From positions 62,001 to 126,000 of the forward strand of contig NZ_BMPB01000013.1 of the NCBI RefSeq assembly GCF_014647375.1: 64,000 nucleotides of DNA, read 5' to 3'. Numbering within the stretch: the stretch's first letter is position 1; each line of letters opens with the position of its first letter. The stretch is from Parabacteroides faecis. GTDB lineage: Bacteria > Bacteroidota > Bacteroidia > Bacteroidales > Tannerellaceae. Under the pieces are notes generated by a model, which ran no database searches, had not been told where the DNA came from, and saw nothing but the letters and a program-made list of their open reading frames with translations. Of the stretch, positions 44,407 to 53,530 are shown one piece after another. A program made the translations under genes and the position numbers.

Positions 44407-47400
44407 ATGAAGAAGATAATTTATATGGCGATACATCGGCGGGGTCTGATGTTCGTGCTATTCCTGTTTCTTGCCGTAGTAGGATATTATTCGTGGACGA
44501 ACCTGGCGATTGACGCCTATCCGGATATTGCCGATACCACCGTACAGGTTGTAACACAGGTTCCCGGACTGGCTGCCGAAGAGATCGAACAACAGATCAG
44601 TATCCCTATCGAGAGGGCGATGAACGGCATGCCGGGGCTGAATGTGATGCGAAGTAAGAATACCTTCGGACTGTCTACTGTCGTGCTGGTGTTCGACGAC
44701 GGTATCGACGATTACTGGGCACGCCAGCGTGTGCAGGAACGTCTGGTCGACGTGGAACTACCTTACGATGCGGTTCCGGGATTGAACCCGCTGACTTCAC
44801 CTACCGGCGAGATTTTCCGGTATGTACTGGAAAGTGACCGGCTGGATCTGCGTGAGCTGACCGACCTGCATAAGTGGGTGATCATTCCCCGTTTGAAACA
44901 AGTGACAGGGGTTGCCGATGTCAGTAACTATGGCGGTATTACTACACAGTATCAGATAGAAGTGAATCCACATAAGATGGAACAATATAATGTGACATTG
45001 GGCGATATCACCGAGAAGATCGAAAAAAATAACGTAAATGCCGGCGGCAGCATGTTGAGTCGGGGCGACCTGAGTTACGTGATCCGTGGTATCGGTCTGG
45101 TAAAAGACCTGACAGACCTGGGGCGTATTGTTATCAAAACCGAGAATGGTATACCTGTCTATCTCGACGATCTGGGAACATTGAAGTACGGGAATCTGGA
45201 ACGCAAGGGCGTACTGGGTTTCTTCGACGGCGTGCGTGATCATTCGGATGGTGTGGAAGGTATTGTTCAGATGCTTCGCGGCGAGAATCCGTCTAAGGTG
45301 CTGGAAGGTGTGCATCTGGCTGTGGACGAACTGAATAATGAGACCCTACCTGAAGGAACCCGCCTGCATGTCTTTATGGATCGTACGAATTTGGTTGATA
45401 TGACCTTGCATACCGTATCCCACACACTGTTCGAGGGAATGGTGCTGGTGGTGTTGGTTCTGATCCTGTTTTTAGGGAACTGGCGTGGCGCTTTATTGGT
45501 AGCACTTACCATTCCGTTATCCTTGTTGATCGCCTTTATCCTGATGCACCTGACGGATATTCCTGCCAACCTGCTTTCGTTGGGTGCTATCGATTTCGGT
45601 ATTTTGGTGGACGGAGCGATCGTGATGATGGAAACTATCCTGAAGAAGCGCGAACGGCATCCGGACGAGATACTGACTGAAGATTCCATCCTGCGCCGTA
45701 CGACAGAAGTTGCCCGTCCGATCTTTTTCTCTACATTAATTATCATAACGGCTTATCTTCCCCTGTTTGCTTTCGAACATATCGAAAAAAAACTGTTTAC
45801 GCCGATGGCTTACACCGTAGGATATGCTTTGTTGGGTGCTCTGGCTGTCGCTTTGTTCCTGATACCGGGACTGGCTTTTTATGCTTATCGCAAACCGCGT
45901 AAGATATATCATAACCGCTGGCTGGAGAAGTTGGGAGAGATCTATCACAGACAGATCGTCGCTTTGCTGGATAAACCTAAGCGGGTATTACTGCCGTTAT
46001 TGGTTATACTGGTTGCTGCCGGTGTCTTGAGTTATACGGTTGGAAAAGACTTCCTGCCGCCGCTTGATGAAGGAGCTATCTGGATTCAGGTGCAGTTGCC
46101 TCCGGGTATTTCGATCGAGAAGTCGAAAGAGATGGGAGCGGAGTTGCGTAAAGCGGTGAAACAGTTTGATGAAGTCTCTTATGTAATGACCCAGGTAGGT
46201 CGTGATGATGAGGGAGCAGAGGCTTTCTCTCTTTCCCATATCGAATGCGGAGTAGGTCTGAAACCCTACGACACCTGGAAGTTCGGCAAGACAAAGGCAG
46301 ACCTGATCGAGGAAATGTCGGAAACGTTGTCGACCATGCCCGGCTATACTGTCAGCTTCTCGCAACCGATCATCGATATGGTAATGGACCAGATAGCCGG
46401 TGCCCATAGTGACCTGGCAATCAAAGTCTATGGCGATGATATTACCGATACCCGCCATATAGCCGACAAAGTGGTAAATGTACTGCGTGCGATTCCCGGA
46501 GCTGCTGACGTAGCTATTGACCAGGAACCGCCGTTACCTCAGTTGCAAATAGTCGCCGACCGTGACCGTATCGCGCAATACGGACTGAACTTTTCCGATG
46601 TAGCCGATATGATCGAGCTGGCGATCGGAGGAAAGGCTATCTCACAGATATTTGTCGGAAGCAAAAGTTACGACGTGATCTGCCGTTTTGACGATGCCAG
46701 TCGTGATACGCCCGAAAGTATCGGTAATCTGTTGCTTACTAACGGGGCAGGAGCGAAGATACCGCTTTCGCAGGTGGCAGAGGTGAAAATGACAACCGGT
46801 GCCAGTACCATTTCCCGTGAGATGAACAAACGCCATCTGACTATCCATATCAACCTGCGTGGCGTTGACCTGACCGAGTTTCTGAATAAGGCGAACCGGC
46901 TGATCGACAAAGAGGTATCCTATAATCATGATACCGTTCATCTGCAATGGGCAGGACAGTTCGAGAATCAGAACCGTGCCTATAAACGTTTGGCGGCAGT
47001 CGTGCCTCTGGCTTTAGGTATCATGCTGTTGTTGCTGTTTGCCGCCTGTGGAAAGTTCCGTCAGGCAGCTTTGATGATGTGCGTGGTTCCTTTGGCTCTT
47101 TTCGGCGGCATGTTGGCGTTGAATGTGCGGGGGATGACGCTGAATGTGTCTTCTGCCGTCGGTTTTATTGCGTTGATCGGTGTGGCGATTCAGAATGGTG
47201 TGATTATGATCTCCCATATCAATAACCTGCGTAGCCGCGACCGGGGTTTCAAGCAGTCCATTATTACCGGGGCGAAACACCGTTTCCGTCCGATCCTGAT
47301 GACGGCAACGGTAGCTGTATTGGGATTGTTACCAGCTTCCTTGAGTACAGGTATCGGTTCCGATGTGCAGCGTCCGCTGGCAACGGTGATTGTCTATGGG

Positions 47401-47517
47401 CTGCTGTTTGCGACCGTTATTACGCTTTATGTACTTCCTGCTTTGTATTATCTGGTGGAAAAGCACTATTTAGATGAAGATGCGGGAGCTGTTAATTCGG
47501 AAGAGCCGACAGCTTAA
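44407..47517 (+). CDS. Heavy-metal efflux RND pump (CzcA family)
   Basis: A 1036-residue proton-driven pump with twelve membrane segments. The fourth segment carries the proton/metal motif DFGILVDGAIVMMET with Asp396, Asp402 and Glu409, the same 6- and 7-residue spacing as CzcA Asp402/Asp408/Glu415. This fits divalent cation export (Zn, Co, Cd, Ni) rather than the Cu/Ag type, which keeps only one acidic residue here. The usual EN after the motif is ET. It is the centre of an adaptor-pump-channel operon. Confidence 0.94.
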   Translation: MKKIIYMAIHRRGLMFVLFLFLAVVGYYSWTNLAIDAYPDIADTTVQVVTQVPGLAAEEIEQQISIPIERAMNGMPGLNVMRSKNTFGLSTVVLVFDDGIDDYWARQRVQERLVDVELPYDAVPGLNPLTSPTGEIFRYVLESDRLDLRELTDLHKWVIIPRLKQVTGVADVSNYGGITTQYQIEVNPHKMEQYNVTLGDITEKIEKNNVNAGGSMLSRGDLSYVIRGIGLVKDLTDLGRIVIKTENGIPVYLDDLGTLKYGNLERKGVLGFFDGVRDHSDGVEGIVQMLRGENPSKVLEGVHLAVDELNNETLPEGTRLHVFMDRTNLVDMTLHTVSHTLFEGMVLVVLVLILFLGNWRGALLVALTIPLSLLIAFILMHLTDIPANLLSLGAIDFGILVDGAIVMMETILKKRERHPDEILTEDSILRRTTEVARPIFFSTLIIITAYLPLFAFEHIEKKLFTPMAYTVGYALLGALAVALFLIPGLAFYAYRKPRKIYHNRWLEKLGEIYHRQIVALLDKPKRVLLPLLVILVAAGVLSYTVGKDFLPPLDEGAIWIQVQLPPGISIEKSKEMGAELRKAVKQFDEVSYVMTQVGRDDEGAEAFSLSHIECGVGLKPYDTWKFGKTKADLIEEMSETLSTMPGYTVSFSQPIIDMVMDQIAGAHSDLAIKVYGDDITDTRHIADKVVNVLRAIPGAADVAIDQEPPLPQLQIVADRDRIAQYGLNFSDVADMIELAIGGKAISQIFVGSKSYDVICRFDDASRDTPESIGNLLLTNGAGAKIPLSQVAEVKMTTGASTISREMNKRHLTIHINLRGVDLTEFLNKANRLIDKEVSYNHDTVHLQWAGQFENQNRAYKRLAAVVPLALGIMLLLLFAACGKFRQAALMMCVVPLALFGGMLALNVRGMTLNVSSAVGFIALIGVAIQNGVIMISHINNLRSRDRGFKQSIITGAKHRFRPILMTATVAVLGLLPASLSTGIGSDVQRPLATVIVYGLLFATVITLYVLPALYYLVEKHYLDEDAGAVNSEEPTA

Positions 47518-47553
47518 ATAAATTAGAAATTGCAGATAAAAAGAATAAAAGAT

Positions 47554-48810
47554 ATGCGACAATATATTACTATGTGCCTGCTTGCCGGAAGTTTGGCAGG
47601 GAGTGCCCAGCAGATGGTTCCCCTCTCTTACCGCAATTATATGGAGAAGGTAACGGAAGGGAACCTGGAGTATGCAGCCGAACGTCTGAATATGGATGTT
47701 TCCGAAGCGGAGGTCGTTGCTTCGAAAGTCTTCAACGACCCGAACCTTTCCGTATCGTATTTCAATAATGAGAACGGAAGCTTGCAGATGGGAGAAGGAG
47801 TAGAGGTAGAACTGAGCAAAACGTTTTCTTTCGGGAAACGGGGAGCGAATATAGCCCTTGCCCGGAGTGAAAGTGAATTGACAAAGGCGCTCCTTGCCGA
47901 TTACTTCCGCAACCTGCGTGCCGATGCTACGGTCTCTTACCTGGAGGCGTTGAAACAATATGAATTGTATAAGGTGAAGCAGAATGCTTATGAGAATATC
48001 CGCCAGTTGGCGGAAAGTGACAGTGTTCGTTTCACTTTAGGGAAGATTATGGAGATCGATGCTACGCAAAGCCGTCTGGAGGCTGGTATCCTGAAGAATG
48101 AATTATTACAGGCGGAAACTGATTTGCATAACGCTTTCTCTAATCTGAACCTGCTGACCGGTTCGGTTGCCCGGGATACCTTATATATTCCGGAGGCTTC
48201 GCTGCATCTGTCATCCCGCGATTTTGTGCTTGCCGACCTGATCTCTACTGCTTCCATCAACCGTGCCGATCTGGTGGCTGCCCTGAAGAATAAGGAAGTA
48301 GCTGCCCGTGCCCTGAAAGTGACACGGCGGGAACGGAATACGGATGTAGACCTTTCCATCGCTGTAAGCAAGAATGCCCGGGTACATAATGAAGAAGCTC
48401 CGGCTCCTCCCTTTACGGGGGTGACAGCGGGGATCGCTATTCCCCTGAAGTTTTCCAACTTTAATAAAGGGGCGGTGCGTGCAGCCCGTTTCCGTGAACA
48501 GCAGGCGGAAACGCAGTATCAGCAGGCTTTATTACAGGTACAGACGGAAGTGATGCAGGCTTACCGCAGTTATCAGTCTTTGACGGTGCAGGTCAGTCAT
48601 TATGAGAATGGCATGCTTCATGCAGCCCAGGAAGTGATCGACGGGAAGATCTATAGCTATAACCGGGGAGAAGTCTCCCTGCTGGAGGTCCTGGATGCCC
48701 AACGGACGTATGATGATGTGCAGGCACAATATATAGAGACTTTGTTCAATTATTGTACAGCGCTTGTGGAGTTAGAGAAGAGTGCCGGGGTTTGGGATGT
48801 GGAGATGTAA
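47554..48810 (+). CDS. TolC-like outer membrane channel (CzcC-type)
   Basis: A 418-residue outer membrane efflux protein with two OEP repeats: long coiled helices around residues 40-200 and 230-400 (EVVASKVFNDPNLSVSYFNN, GIAIPLKFSNFNKGAVRAAR). The start is ATG 47554, giving signal peptide MRQYITMCLLAGSLAGSAQQ; an in-frame TTG at 47530 is less likely. It completes the tripartite pump and is followed by a terminator. Confidence 0.91.
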   Translation: MRQYITMCLLAGSLAGSAQQMVPLSYRNYMEKVTEGNLEYAAERLNMDVSEAEVVASKVFNDPNLSVSYFNNENGSLQMGEGVEVELSKTFSFGKRGANIALARSESELTKALLADYFRNLRADATVSYLEALKQYELYKVKQNAYENIRQLAESDSVRFTLGKIMEIDATQSRLEAGILKNELLQAETDLHNAFSNLNLLTGSVARDTLYIPEASLHLSSRDFVLADLISTASINRADLVAALKNKEVAARALKVTRRERNTDVDLSIAVSKNARVHNEEAPAPPFTGVTAGIAIPLKFSNFNKGAVRAARFREQQAETQYQQALLQVQTEVMQAYRSYQSLTVQVSHYENGMLHAAQEVIDGKIYSYNRGEVSLLEVLDAQRTYDDVQAQYIETLFNYCTALVELEKSAGVWDVEM

Positions 48811-48820
48811 AGTATATAAT

Positions 48821-48857
48821 AAAGAATCCCCGGTATTTGCTTTCCGGGGATTTCTTT
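48821..48857. terminator. Bidirectional terminator between efflux operon and toxin-antitoxin locus
   Basis: Arms aaagaatccccgg (48821-48833) and ccggggatttcttt (48844-48857) with T-rich flanks on both sides, placed between convergent genes. Confidence 0.8.
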
Positions 48858-49172
48858 TTATGAATTGATCAAGCTCTTCAATTTCTCGGGAGCTTGTCTG
48901 GTATCAAATACAGTAATAATACGTATCGTATTTTTATCAATCCAGTAGACTATTTTATAGTTTCCTTCGATAATAGAGCGAAAGCCTTCAGGTTCATTTA
49001 CTAACGCAGTTTCTATCTTACCTAGATAAGGTTGATTGATCAATCGTTGTGCCGTTTGCTGAATTTGCAGGATAATAGACATAGCAACAGTCTCACTTGC
49101 TATGTCTTTGTAATATAGTTTGATATTCTTTAATTGTTTCCTGGCACAAGTAGTCCATGCCAGTTTTACCAT
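48858..49172 (-). CDS. RelE/ParE-type toxin (pair 1)
   Basis: A 104-residue ParE-fold protein, predicted to poison gyrase or cleave ribosome-bound mRNA. The core block GFRSIIEGNYKIVYWIDKNT and the end VFDTRQAPEKLK are typical. ParE-like enzymes in Bacteroidales with the YKIVYWI strand group with ParE more than with RelE ribonucleases. Its start overlaps the antitoxin stop by 7 bases. It is a diverged paralog of the toxin at 49484. Confidence 0.85.
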   Translation of the reverse strand: MVKLAWTTCARKQLKNIKLYYKDIASETVAMSIILQIQQTAQRLINQPYLGKIETALVNEPEGFRSIIEGNYKIVYWIDKNTIRIITVFDTRQAPEKLKSLINS

Positions 49173-49423
49173 TTTTTCATCTCTTCAGTTAAATCTTCAT
49201 CCGAAATGCAACGTCCATACAGAACATCTTCTCTTGCTTCTCTGACACATGAGGTTAATTCTTCTTCAGATACAGCCCAAGGATATGGTTTACTTTTAGA
49301 TGTAAGTTTCCTTTGCTGTAAAGTTTTTGCATAATTCTCCAACTCTGTAAACTCCTCTTCACTCATCGAGAGGATGAACTCGGTGAAACATTGTTTCCGT
49401 AAATTTAATTCCATTGTAGTCAT
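49166..49423 (-). CDS. Antitoxin (pair 1)
   Basis: An 85-residue acidic protein, starting at ATG 49423 so that its start MTTMELNLRKQ matches the paralog MNTTELNLRKQ at 50106; an upstream in-frame ATG at 49450 lies inside the promoter element and is rejected. The C-terminal half, EEELTSCVREAREDVLYGRC then ISDEDLTEEMKKW, is shared with antitoxin 2 and probably wraps the toxin. No classical DNA-binding domain (RHH, HTH) is obvious. Confidence 0.75.
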   Translation of the reverse strand: MTTMELNLRKQCFTEFILSMSEEEFTELENYAKTLQQRKLTSKSKPYPWAVSEEELTSCVREAREDVLYGRCISDEDLTEEMKKW

Positions 49424-49451
49424 AATATTTCTTATTTGGTTTACTAGCATG

Positions 49452-49486
49452 ACAAATATAAGGTATTAATTCTGAATTATATTTTA
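49452..49486 (-). promoter_or_regulatory. Promoter and operator of toxin-antitoxin pair 1
   Basis: -7 element TATATTTG at 49453-49460 (minus strand), with palindrome aattctgaatt at 49468-49478 between the -33 and -7 positions. The 35-base block is repeated almost exactly at 50135-50169. Confidence 0.65.
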
Positions 49487-49798
49487 TATTCCAGTTATTT
49501 CTTTCAACTTGTCCGGTGACTGTCTGCAATCGAATATATGAGCTATGTAAATAATCTCTCTGTCAATCCAGTAAATAATTTTATAATATCCGACAACAAG
49601 TGAGCGATAACAAACAGGACAACTTTCCAGCAATGGCTCTACAAAACCTAATTGGGAATTTGTTTCCAGTAAGTCTACAGAAGCCATAAGTAACTGGATG
49701 AGCTTAGTTGTATATGGTTGGCTTAGGGGAGTGTAGAAGCGTGCAATTTGTTTAATATCGGACTGCGAAGTTAATACCCATCTTATTCTTTTAGCCAT
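49484..49798 (-). CDS. RelE/ParE-type toxin (pair 2)
   Basis: A 104-residue ParE-fold protein. Shared blocks with toxin 1 are YRSLVVGYYKIIYWIDREI and IFDCRQSPDKLKEI. The pair overlaps its antitoxin by 16 bases, and its end at 49484 runs into the promoter block of pair 1. Identity to toxin 1 is low enough (by eye, mostly confined to the C-terminal half) for the two pairs to be functionally insulated. Confidence 0.85.
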   Translation of the reverse strand: MAKRIRWVLTSQSDIKQIARFYTPLSQPYTTKLIQLLMASVDLLETNSQLGFVEPLLESCPVCYRSLVVGYYKIIYWIDREIIYIAHIFDCRQSPDKLKEITGI

Positions 49799-50106
49799 GC
49801 TTCCATTTCTTTATGCATTTCCTCATTACTGATACATTCGCCGTTTTGTGCTTCCTGATAAGCTTTGTTGACTGTTGCTATCAGTTCCTCTTGTGTAAAA
49901 CGATGTCCGTACCGAGTATTGAATTTGGGTTCTGCTAATGTATTGTTATCATTTGCAGGGATAGAATATGCCTTATTTGAATGAATGTTAGATCTGCTTT
50001 TTCTTTCTTCAATACATTTTTCGATCTCGTAAATTACTTCTTCATCAGAAGAGCCGACGAGTTCAATAAGATTTTGTTTCCGTAAATTTAATTCCGTTGT
50101 ATTCAT
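49783..50106 (-). CDS. Antitoxin (pair 2)
   Basis: A 107-residue protein starting MNTTELNLRKQNLIELVGSS. The C-terminal QEELIATVNKAYQEAQNGEC and ISNEEMHKEMEAWLKE match antitoxin 1. A variable middle (about 35-65) separates the two conserved ends. The N-terminal half may be the operator-binding part, since it is the portion both antitoxins share next to identical operators (inference). Confidence 0.75.
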   Translation of the reverse strand: MNTTELNLRKQNLIELVGSSDEEVIYEIEKCIEERKSRSNIHSNKAYSIPANDNNTLAEPKFNTRYGHRFTQEELIATVNKAYQEAQNGECISNEEMHKEMEAWLKE

Positions 50107-50134
50107 AATTGCTTGCTTTAGGTTTTCTTATCTG

Positions 50135-50174
50135 ACAAAGATAAGGCATTAATTCTGAATTATATTTACATTTG
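50135..50174. promoter_or_regulatory. Divergent promoter with one shared palindrome
   Basis: On the minus strand the -7 element of pair 2 is TATCTTTG (50136-50143). On the plus strand the -7 element of the ferredoxin gene is TACATTTG (50167-50174). The palindrome aattctgaatt (50151-50161) lies between them and upstream of both, so one bound regulator could silence both directions. Confidence 0.6.
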
Positions 50175-50196
50175 TAACCAAATAAGAAATACACGT

Positions 50197-50973
50197 ATGA
50201 TATTTTACTTTTCAGGAACCGGGAACTCCCGTTGGGTTGCGAATGCTTTGGGCATTGCTTTGGGAGAGCCTGTTGTTTCGATAGCAGAGGAGTTAAAAAC
50301 AGGTAAAAAGGAATTTGTCTGTCCGCTCAGGGAAGACGAGAAAGTGCTGTTCGTTTACCCGGTGCATTCCTGGGGACCAGCTGTTCCTGTAACTCGCTTT
50401 ATCTCTGGTTTGAAGCTGACCGGATACGATAAACAACCGGTTTATTCTATCTCAACCTGTGGCGACGAATGTGGCTATACGGATGATATAATGCGGAAAG
50501 TACTGAAAAAGAAAGGTCTTATACTGACCGATAGTTACTCTGTCATTATGCCGAACAATTATATCCTGTTACCGGGTTTCGATGTCGATAGCAAAGAGGT
50601 GGAACAAGAGAAACTGAAAGACGCCCCTTCGGCTGTCGATGCTATTGTTGCCGCTATTCGGGATGGTAAAAACGTTAATTTATACAAGAAAGGAAGCCTG
50701 CCGGGACTGAAAAGCTACTGGATATATCCTCTTTTTACTAACTTTGCCATAGGGAAGAATTCTTTTCGGGTGACGGATGACTGTATCTCATGCGGCCTGT
50801 GTGAGCGGGTTTGTCCGACCGGAACGATTACGCTGACCGGCGGGAGACCTGTCTGGTCTGATACCTGTGTACAATGTGTCGCTTGTATCCATCGCTGTCC
50901 GGTTCGTGCCATCGAATATGGTAAGATTACCCTGAAGAAAGGAAGATATCATCATCCCGATACTAAACAATAA
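50197..50973 (+). CDS. EFR1-type flavodoxin-ferredoxin protein
   Basis: A 258-residue cytoplasmic redox protein. The N-terminal flavodoxin-like domain starts FYFSGTGNSRWVANAL (FMN phosphate loop), and the C-terminus carries two 4Fe-4S clusters: CISCGLCERVCPTG and CVQCVACIHRCPV. EFR1 family members pass electrons in anaerobes, but partners are not known. It is divergent from the toxin-antitoxin locus, and the TlpA-like gene follows after 11 bases. Confidence 0.9.
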   Translation: MIFYFSGTGNSRWVANALGIALGEPVVSIAEELKTGKKEFVCPLREDEKVLFVYPVHSWGPAVPVTRFISGLKLTGYDKQPVYSISTCGDECGYTDDIMRKVLKKKGLILTDSYSVIMPNNYILLPGFDVDSKEVEQEKLKDAPSAVDAIVAAIRDGKNVNLYKKGSLPGLKSYWIYPLFTNFAIGKNSFRVTDDCISCGLCERVCPTGTITLTGGRPVWSDTCVQCVACIHRCPVRAIEYGKITLKKGRYHHPDTKQ

Positions 50974-50984
50974 ACAAAGCAAAA

Positions 50985-51968
50985 ATGAAGCAATTTGTAA
51001 TGATGGTTATGGCGTTGTTCCTGTTGGCTAGCTGTCAGGAAACACCCAAAGGTTATGTAATAAACGGAGTAGTGGAGAATATGCCTGATGGCAAGATCTA
51101 TCTGAAATCCTTCCGTAATAAAATGTTCTTTGATGTGGATACAGCCGAGATCAAGGATGGTAAATTTACCTTCAAAGGTGAAGTAGACCAGCCTCTGTTG
51201 TATGGTCTGGCTACCGAGGATATGAATTATCCGGTACAACTCTTTGTTGAGAACACTACTATGGATGTAACGATCGGTAATGACGGTGAGACAATTATCG
51301 TTCAGAATTCTCCTGTTAATGTGATTTTCCAGGAGAACCAGAGCAAGGTCTTTGAGAACGGGTTCGATATCGATAGCCTGATCAGCAAATATCCTGACTC
51401 TCCGGCTGCCGTTTTCTATCTGTACCGTTACTTTACGTATCAGCTACCGCTGGATCAGTTGAAGGCTACTCGTTCCAAAATCTCTCCGGCTTTGGCTAAC
51501 TGTCCTTATGTGAAGGATCTGGATGGCATCATCGGTCAATTGGAAAACGTACAGATCGGTAAGACGGCACCTGAGTTCTCTTTACCGGATACGGCTGGAG
51601 TAGCTGTTTCCTTGTCCGACTTCCGTGGTAAATATGTTTTGTTGGACTTCTGGGCATCCTGGTGTCCTCCTTGCCGTCGCGAGAATCCGAATGTCGTGAA
51701 AGCATTCCAGGATTACAAGGATAAGAATTTCACGATCATCGGTATTTCCCTGGATAATAATAAAGATAAATGGCTGAAGGCCATTGCTGATGATAACCTG
51801 ACCTGGACGCATGTATCCGACCTGAAATACTGGGATTCGGAAATACCGGCCTTGTATGGTGTCCGTGGCATTCCGGCTAATGTTTTGCTGGATCCTGACG
51901 GTGTGATCATTGCCAAGAATATCACAGGTGAAGAATTGCATAATACTTTAAAAGATGTAATCAAATAA
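50985..51968 (+). CDS. TlpA-like thioredoxin lipoprotein with DUF4369 domain
   Basis: A 327-residue lipoprotein (signal ending LLASC) with the Bacteroidetes DUF4369 domain (about 22-115), a helical linker, and a C-terminal AhpC/TlpA thioredoxin domain. The active site is WCPPC with Cys227 and Cys230. It should reduce or isomerise disulfides in the periplasm. It precedes an exported protein of unknown function by 2 bases. Confidence 0.92.
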   Translation: MKQFVMMVMALFLLASCQETPKGYVINGVVENMPDGKIYLKSFRNKMFFDVDTAEIKDGKFTFKGEVDQPLLYGLATEDMNYPVQLFVENTTMDVTIGNDGETIIVQNSPVNVIFQENQSKVFENGFDIDSLISKYPDSPAAVFYLYRYFTYQLPLDQLKATRSKISPALANCPYVKDLDGIIGQLENVQIGKTAPEFSLPDTAGVAVSLSDFRGKYVLLDFWASWCPPCRRENPNVVKAFQDYKDKNFTIIGISLDNNKDKWLKAIADDNLTWTHVSDLKYWDSEIPALYGVRGIPANVLLDPDGVIIAKNITGEELHNTLKDVIK

Positions 51969-51970
51969 GC

Positions 51971-52597
51971 ATGAAACGAAATCTGCTTATATCCTTTTTC
52001 TGCCTTCTCTGCCTGTGGGTTTCCGCTGCGGAGAAGGTTGATTTTGATAAAGCCGTCCGTACGGCTGTCGAACGGCAGATGCAGGCTTATCCGAAATCGA
52101 CGCTGAAAGATCTGTATAAGAATTTCTTTCAGGATAAGTTCGGTCCCGGACATATTATCAGCGATACGACTGCTGCCGGAAATTATTTGCGCCGTGAAAT
52201 GGCTTCTTATACGGAAACAGAAGGTGAACTGGCAGAGCCGACCGGTTGGGAAGGCAACTTCTACCGGGTAAACCTGTCCGTCATAAAGAACGGGCAAATT
52301 CCTTACCAGACCTTTTTTGATGCATTTATCCGTAGTGTGAACGGAATCCGGCCTGTGACCGTTGCCGAATGGCAAAAAGAATGGAACCGGATTGAAGCAA
52401 TTATCCGTTCGATGGAGCTTACCTTGCCGGACTATGAAAGTGATAGGAAAGAGATCGACGACCGTTTGAACCGGGGTGAATATGTCGGTCATCACAGTAA
52501 AGTGTTCGAAGATACTTACTCTCCGCATTACCGTATCATCAGTAAAGATATTTTTGAACAAGAATTACAACCTTTAATACAATTGTCATCCAATTAG
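51971..52597 (+). CDS. Exported protein of unknown function
   Basis: A 208-residue protein with signal peptide MKRNLLISFFCLLCLWVSAA. The mature part is helical and charged with no recognised domain; conserved-looking blocks are FFQDKFGPGHIISDT and YVGHHSKVFEDTYSPHYR, both rich in His/Asp/Glu and possibly metal binding. The 2-base spacing to the TlpA-like gene suggests a shared transcript, although the mature protein has no cysteine pair that would make it an obvious disulfide substrate. Confidence 0.75.
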   Translation: MKRNLLISFFCLLCLWVSAAEKVDFDKAVRTAVERQMQAYPKSTLKDLYKNFFQDKFGPGHIISDTTAAGNYLRREMASYTETEGELAEPTGWEGNFYRVNLSVIKNGQIPYQTFFDAFIRSVNGIRPVTVAEWQKEWNRIEAIIRSMELTLPDYESDRKEIDDRLNRGEYVGHHSKVFEDTYSPHYRIISKDIFEQELQPLIQLSSN

Positions 52598-52646
52598 TTA
52601 CAACAAACAATCAATCCTTCTTGTTTTATTATTGAATAATAAATAG

Positions 52647-53516
52647 ATGAAGAAGGAGATGAGAATTGCAATCAGCGGTAATTCAGGTTTTATAGGACGG
52701 CATCTGACAGAGTTTTTATCTGTCGGAGGAAATGTTGTTGTCCCTTTGAAACATTCGATGTTCCGTTCGAGGTCGGATGAGAAACTGAGGCAGGCACTGA
52801 CCGGATGCAATGTCGTAATCAATCTGGCGGGAGCTACTATCAACCAGCGCTGGACCCGGAAAGCCAAGCGTAAAATACTGAACAGCCGTATCCATACGAC
52901 CCGGCGATTGGTTTCGATCATCAATGGGATGGAGGTGAAGCCGGAAGTGTTCATCTCTGCTTCTGCCGTCGGTATTTATCCGGATAAGGGTATTTATTCG
53001 GAGAGCAGTACGTCGGAAGGAACGGGTTTCCTGGCTGATGTCTGTATCCGTTGGGAAGATGAGGCGCAGAAGTTATCGAGAGATATCCGGCTGGTTATTG
53101 CACGTTTCGGGGTTGTTCTGGCGAAAGACGGAGGCGCGTTGCCTAAGATGTTGTTGCCGTTCCGTTTCTTTGTCGGCGGAAAGATTGCTTCCGGAAAACA
53201 AGGGTTCTCCTGGATACATATAGAAGATGTTTTGCATGCCATTCAGTTTATTATCGATCATAAGGATTTGTCGGGAATCGTGAATCTCGTTGCTCCCCAA
53301 CCTTTGACAAACCGGGCTTTTACAAAAGTTACCGCCGAGGTGATGCATCGTCCGGCATGGTTGACTATTCCCCGGAAAGTTTTCCAATATGTATATGGGG
53401 AAGGTGCGGAGGTGGTCACCAAAGGACAGCAGGCTTATCCTGCCCGGCTACTTTCTGCCGGGTATATATTCCGTTATTCGGATATACGGCTGGCTTTATA
53501 TAGTTTCATGATGTGA
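52647..53516 (+). CDS. TIGR01777 family NAD-dependent epimerase (YfcH-like)
   Basis: A 289-residue extended short-chain dehydrogenase. The Rossmann motif is ISGNSGFIGRHL near the N-terminus; the TIGR01777 marker blocks are VVINLAGATINQRWT, RIHTTRRLV and FSWIHIEDVLHAIQF. The C-terminal DUF1731-like segment is present. Substrate unknown. The start is ATG 52647, with an in-frame ATG 12 bases later. It is the last gene before the inverted-repeat element. Confidence 0.88.
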   Translation: MKKEMRIAISGNSGFIGRHLTEFLSVGGNVVVPLKHSMFRSRSDEKLRQALTGCNVVINLAGATINQRWTRKAKRKILNSRIHTTRRLVSIINGMEVKPEVFISASAVGIYPDKGIYSESSTSEGTGFLADVCIRWEDEAQKLSRDIRLVIARFGVVLAKDGGALPKMLLPFRFFVGGKIASGKQGFSWIHIEDVLHAIQFIIDHKDLSGIVNLVAPQPLTNRAFTKVTAEVMHRPAWLTIPRKVFQYVYGEGAEVVTKGQQAYPARLLSAGYIFRYSDIRLALYSFMM

Positions 53517-53530
53517 TCTTAAACATATCA

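Noticed and set aside
51713-52561. 282-codon open frame on the minus strand
   Set aside because: It lies antisense to the TlpA-like and exported-protein genes, which have clear family features and tight spacing; the minus reading has none.
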